NCBI GenBank assembly: GCA_019454625.1
Contig: JACFNY010000074.1
Coordinates: 1-8,238, forward strand
Source of the DNA: Sphingomonadaceae bacterium
GTDB taxonomy: Bacteria; Pseudomonadota; Alphaproteobacteria; Sphingomonadales; Sphingomonadaceae
DNA: 8,238 nucleotides
Direction of reading: 5' to 3'
Below the pieces are notes generated by a model that was not told where the DNA came from, searched no databases, and worked only from the letters and a program-made list of their open reading frames with translations. Numbering within the stretch: position 1 is the first letter of the stretch; each line of letters begins with the position of its first letter. The translations under genes were made by a program, and so were the position numbers. Of the stretch, positions 6,239 to 8,238 are shown in pieces.

Positions 6239-7339
6239 ATGGGGTTCAAGTGCGGTATCGTCGGTCTGCCGAACGTCGGCAAGTCGACGCTGTTCAACGC
6301 GCTCACCGAGACGGCGGCGGCCGCCGCCGCCAACTTCCCGTTCTGCACGATCGAGCCCAACGTGGGTCAGGTGCCGGTGCCCGATCCCCGCCTCTACAAG
6401 CTCGCCGAGATCGCGGGCTCGCAGAAGATCCTCGAGACGCAGCTCGCCTTCGTCGACATCGCAGGGCTGGTGCGCGGCGCCTCGAAGGGCGAGGGCCTCG
6501 GCAACCAGTTCCTCGGCAACATCCGCGAGGTGGACGCCATCGTCCACGTGCTGCGCTGCTTCGAGAACGGCGACATCACCCACGTCGACGGCCGCGTCGA
6601 TCCGATCGCCGACGCCGAGACGGTGGAGACCGAGCTGATGCTCGCCGACATCGAGAGCCTCGAGCGGCGCGTGCCGAACCTCGTCAAGAAGGGGCAGGGC
6701 GGCGACAAGGAGGCGAAGGTCGCCGGCGCCGTGCTCGGCCGCGCGCTCGATGTGCTGAAGGACGGCCAGCCCGCCCGCATGGTGGAGCCGGGGGACGAGG
6801 AGGAGCGCCGCGTGCTGGCGCAGGCACAGCTCCTCACCGCCAAGCCCGTGCTTTACGTCTGCAACGTCGGCGAGGACGAGGCCGCGACCGGCAACGCGCT
6901 TTCGGAGAAAGTTGCCGCCAGGGCGAAAGCCGAAGGCGCGGCGAGCGTCGTCATCTCCGCGGCCATCGAGGCCGAGATCAGCCAGATGGACCCCGCCGAC
7001 CGTCCCGACTTCCTCGCCGACCTCGGGCTCACCGAAACCGGCCTCGCCCGCGTCATCCGCGCCGGCTACGACCTCCTTCATCTTATCACCTTCTTCACCG
7101 TCGGCCCCAAGGAGGCCCGCGCCTGGACCGTCGAGAAAGGCGCCACCGCCCCGCAGGCGGCGGGCGTCATCCACACCGATTTCGAAAAGGGCTTCATCCG
7201 CGCGGAAACCATCGCCTACGATGATTTCGTAAACTTCGGCGGCGAGCAGGGCGCGAAGGAAGCGGGCAAGCTCCGCCTCGAAGGCAAGGAGTACGTGGTG
7301 AAGGACGGCGACGTCCTCCACTTCCGCTTCAACGTCTAG
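6239..7339 (+). CDS. ychF: Redox-regulated ribosome-binding ATPase YchF (OLA1 family)
   Basis: YchF is a TRAFAC P-loop ATPase related to Obg that binds ribosomes and, in E. coli, dampens the oxidative stress response. The 366-residue product has near-standard length. It shows the Walker A motif GLPNVGKS (9-16), the G3 region DIAGLVRGASKGEGLGNQFL (73-92), and NVGE (209-212) in place of the NKxD of GTPases, the change linked to ATP preference in this family. Cys36 in NFPFCTIEPNVG and His115 match, by alignment from memory, the E. coli redox cysteine (C35) and catalytic histidine (H114). A charged helical region follows (about 128-200), and residues 283-366 form the C-terminal TGS domain with TAPQAAGVIHTDFEKGFIRAE. 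GGAAAGG (6223-6229), inside the end of pth, serves as the ribosome-binding site. Confidence 0.97.
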   Translation: MGFKCGIVGLPNVGKSTLFNALTETAAAAAANFPFCTIEPNVGQVPVPDPRLYKLAEIAGSQKILETQLAFVDIAGLVRGASKGEGLGNQFLGNIREVDAIVHVLRCFENGDITHVDGRVDPIADAETVETELMLADIESLERRVPNLVKKGQGGDKEAKVAGAVLGRALDVLKDGQPARMVEPGDEEERRVLAQAQLLTAKPVLYVCNVGEDEAATGNALSEKVAARAKAEGAASVVISAAIEAEISQMDPADRPDFLADLGLTETGLARVIRAGYDLLHLITFFTVGPKEARAWTVEKGATAPQAAGVIHTDFEKGFIRAETIAYDDFVNFGGEQGAKEAGKLRLEGKEYVVKDGDVLHFRFNV

Positions 7340-7365
7340 TCACCCGCCCGTCATATGGGCCGCGC

Positions 7366-7371
7366 AAGGAG
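7366..7371 (+). promoter_or_regulatory. Ribosome-binding site that decides the phosphodiesterase start
   Basis: AAGGAG lies 6 nt before the ATG at 7378 and directly touches an in-frame ATG at 7372. The spacing supports 7378 as the true start. No terminator or promoter is evident in the 38 bp after ychF, so read-through from ychF is likely. Confidence 0.7.
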
Positions 7372-7377
7372 ATGAGC

Positions 7378-8238
7378 ATGACGCACAATCGCCTCCCCCT
7401 GCGCGCGCTCTTCACGGCGCTCGCCCTCCTCGCGCTCTCGGCCTGCGCCGCCACCCCGCCTCCCCGAACGGCAGCGACAGTGGAGGCGCGCCCGCCCGTT
7501 ACCATCCTCGTCTCCATCGACGGGCTGCGGCCGAACTATCTGGAGCGCGGAGTCACGCCCAACATCAACGCGCTTGCCGCCTCCGGCGTGAAGGCGGTGA
7601 TGCGGCCCTCGTTCCCCTCGCTCACCTTCCCGAACCACCACAGCGTCATCACCGGCCTCCGCCCCGACCGCCACGGCATCGTCGACAACACGATGGTCGA
7701 TCCCCGCCGCCCCGACGTGCGCTTCACACTCGGCGACCCGCGCCAGTCGCTCGACCCCTTCTGGTGGGACGAGGCCGAGCCGGTCTGGGTAACCGCCGAG
7801 AGGGCCGGCGTCCGCACCGGCACGATGTTCTGGCCGGGCTCGGAAGTCGCCATCCACGGTACGCGCCCGCAGGACTGGCTGCGCTACGACAAGGCGGTGA
7901 GCGGCACGCAGCGCATCAACACCGTGCTCGACTGGATGCGCCGCCCGGCGGCGATCCGCCCGCGCTTCGCCACGCTCTATTTCGACACGGTGGACACGGT
8001 CGGCCACGAACTCGGGCCGGACGCACCGGAAACCACCGCCGCGCTCGCCGAGGTCGACCGGCTTATCGGCGATCTCGTCGGCGGCCTCGGCGCGCTTGGC
8101 CAGCCGGCGAACGTCGTCCTCGTCTCCGACCACGGCATGGGCGCCACCGCCGACGCGCGCGTCATCCGCATCGACGGCATGATTCCGCCCGAGATCGGCA
8201 CCATCGTCACCGAAGGCCCGCTCTCCGGCGTCAATGCC
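7378..8238 (+). CDS. Nucleotide pyrophosphatase/phosphodiesterase family lipoprotein (C-terminus outside window)
   Basis: The 287 visible codons encode a member of the alkaline phosphatase superfamily, NPP (ectonucleotide pyrophosphatase/phosphodiesterase) branch, which hydrolyses phosphodiester or pyrophosphate bonds using two zinc ions. The start has a lipoprotein signal with lipobox LSAC (Cys23), so the enzyme should be anchored in the envelope facing the periplasm. Visible active-site elements are SIDGLRP with the metal ligand Asp48, PSFPSLTFPNHHSVITG with the predicted nucleophile Thr83 and Asn86, DTVDTVGHELGP with ligands Asp206 and His210, and SDHGMG with Asp251 and His252. The last zinc-binding histidine of the family would lie past the right edge. 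The substrate (nucleotide, dinucleotide or lipid headgroup) cannot be assigned. Placement 38 bp after ychF suggests shared transcription but not shared function. Confidence 0.92.
   Translation, partial: MTHNRLPLRALFTALALLALSACAATPPPRTAATVEARPPVTILVSIDGLRPNYLERGVTPNINALAASGVKAVMRPSFPSLTFPNHHSVITGLRPDRHGIVDNTMVDPRRPDVRFTLGDPRQSLDPFWWDEAEPVWVTAERAGVRTGTMFWPGSEVAIHGTRPQDWLRYDKAVSGTQRINTVLDWMRRPAAIRPRFATLYFDTVDTVGHELGPDAPETTAALAEVDRLIGDLVGGLGALGQPANVVLVSDHGMGATADARVIRIDGMIPPEIGTIVTEGPLSGVNA

Noticed and set aside
6188..7321. Minus-strand open frame opposite ychF
   Set aside because: The ychF frame is unmistakable, and the opposite frame is a GC-bias shadow without domains.
7351..8133. Minus-strand open frame opposite the phosphodiesterase gene
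   Set aside because: The plus strand carries the lipobox and all visible NPP motifs; the opposite frame shows only biased composition.

Overview
The window is about 8.2 kb of very GC-rich DNA with codon use, gene order and protein sequences typical of an alphaproteobacterium, most likely a sphingomonad (Sphingomonadales). This placement is an inference from three things: the style of the proteins (a surface autotransporter of the kind common in sphingomonads, and a Pth reading YALHRHNVGF), the rplY-pth-ychF gene order, and a C/G-only hairpin repeat of a type scattered through such genomes. The sequence alone cannot fix the genus.

Left part (1-2423): one long minus-strand gene encodes a secreted, glycine/serine/threonine/valine-rich, cysteine-free beta-helix passenger of an autotransporter-type protein. 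Its signal peptide and promoter lie inside the window. The gene runs off the left edge just before the expected beta-barrel. A 236-bp divergent intergenic region separates it from a plus-strand gene and holds a good sigma-70-type promoter for the autotransporter and a small inverted repeat.

Middle (2424-4985): a broken AMP-forming acyl-CoA synthetase. An internal deletion with frameshift at a GGGCGGGCGGG tract removes the stretch just after the ATP-binding P-loop, and the rest of the enzyme continues in another frame. A TraB/GumN-family lipoprotein gene follows, then a 196-bp spacer with a perfect hairpin repeat, a cluster of GANTC sites and a probable promoter for the next operon.

Right part (4986-8238): a housekeeping block with rplY (ribosomal protein L25/Ctc), pth (peptidyl-tRNA hydrolase) and ychF (ribosome-associated ATPase), all tied to translation. 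A terminator-like hairpin lies between rplY and pth, while pth and ychF are separated by only 4 bp. Close behind comes the start of a lipoprotein of the nucleotide pyrophosphatase/phosphodiesterase family, cut by the right edge.

I do not see a clearly new biological system. The points most worth a second look are the split acyl-CoA synthetase with its TGATG stop-start overlap, the terminator hairpin placed directly against the pth start, and the regulatory features around the autotransporter and rplY promoters. There are no RNA genes, insertion sequences or CRISPR arrays that I can support.
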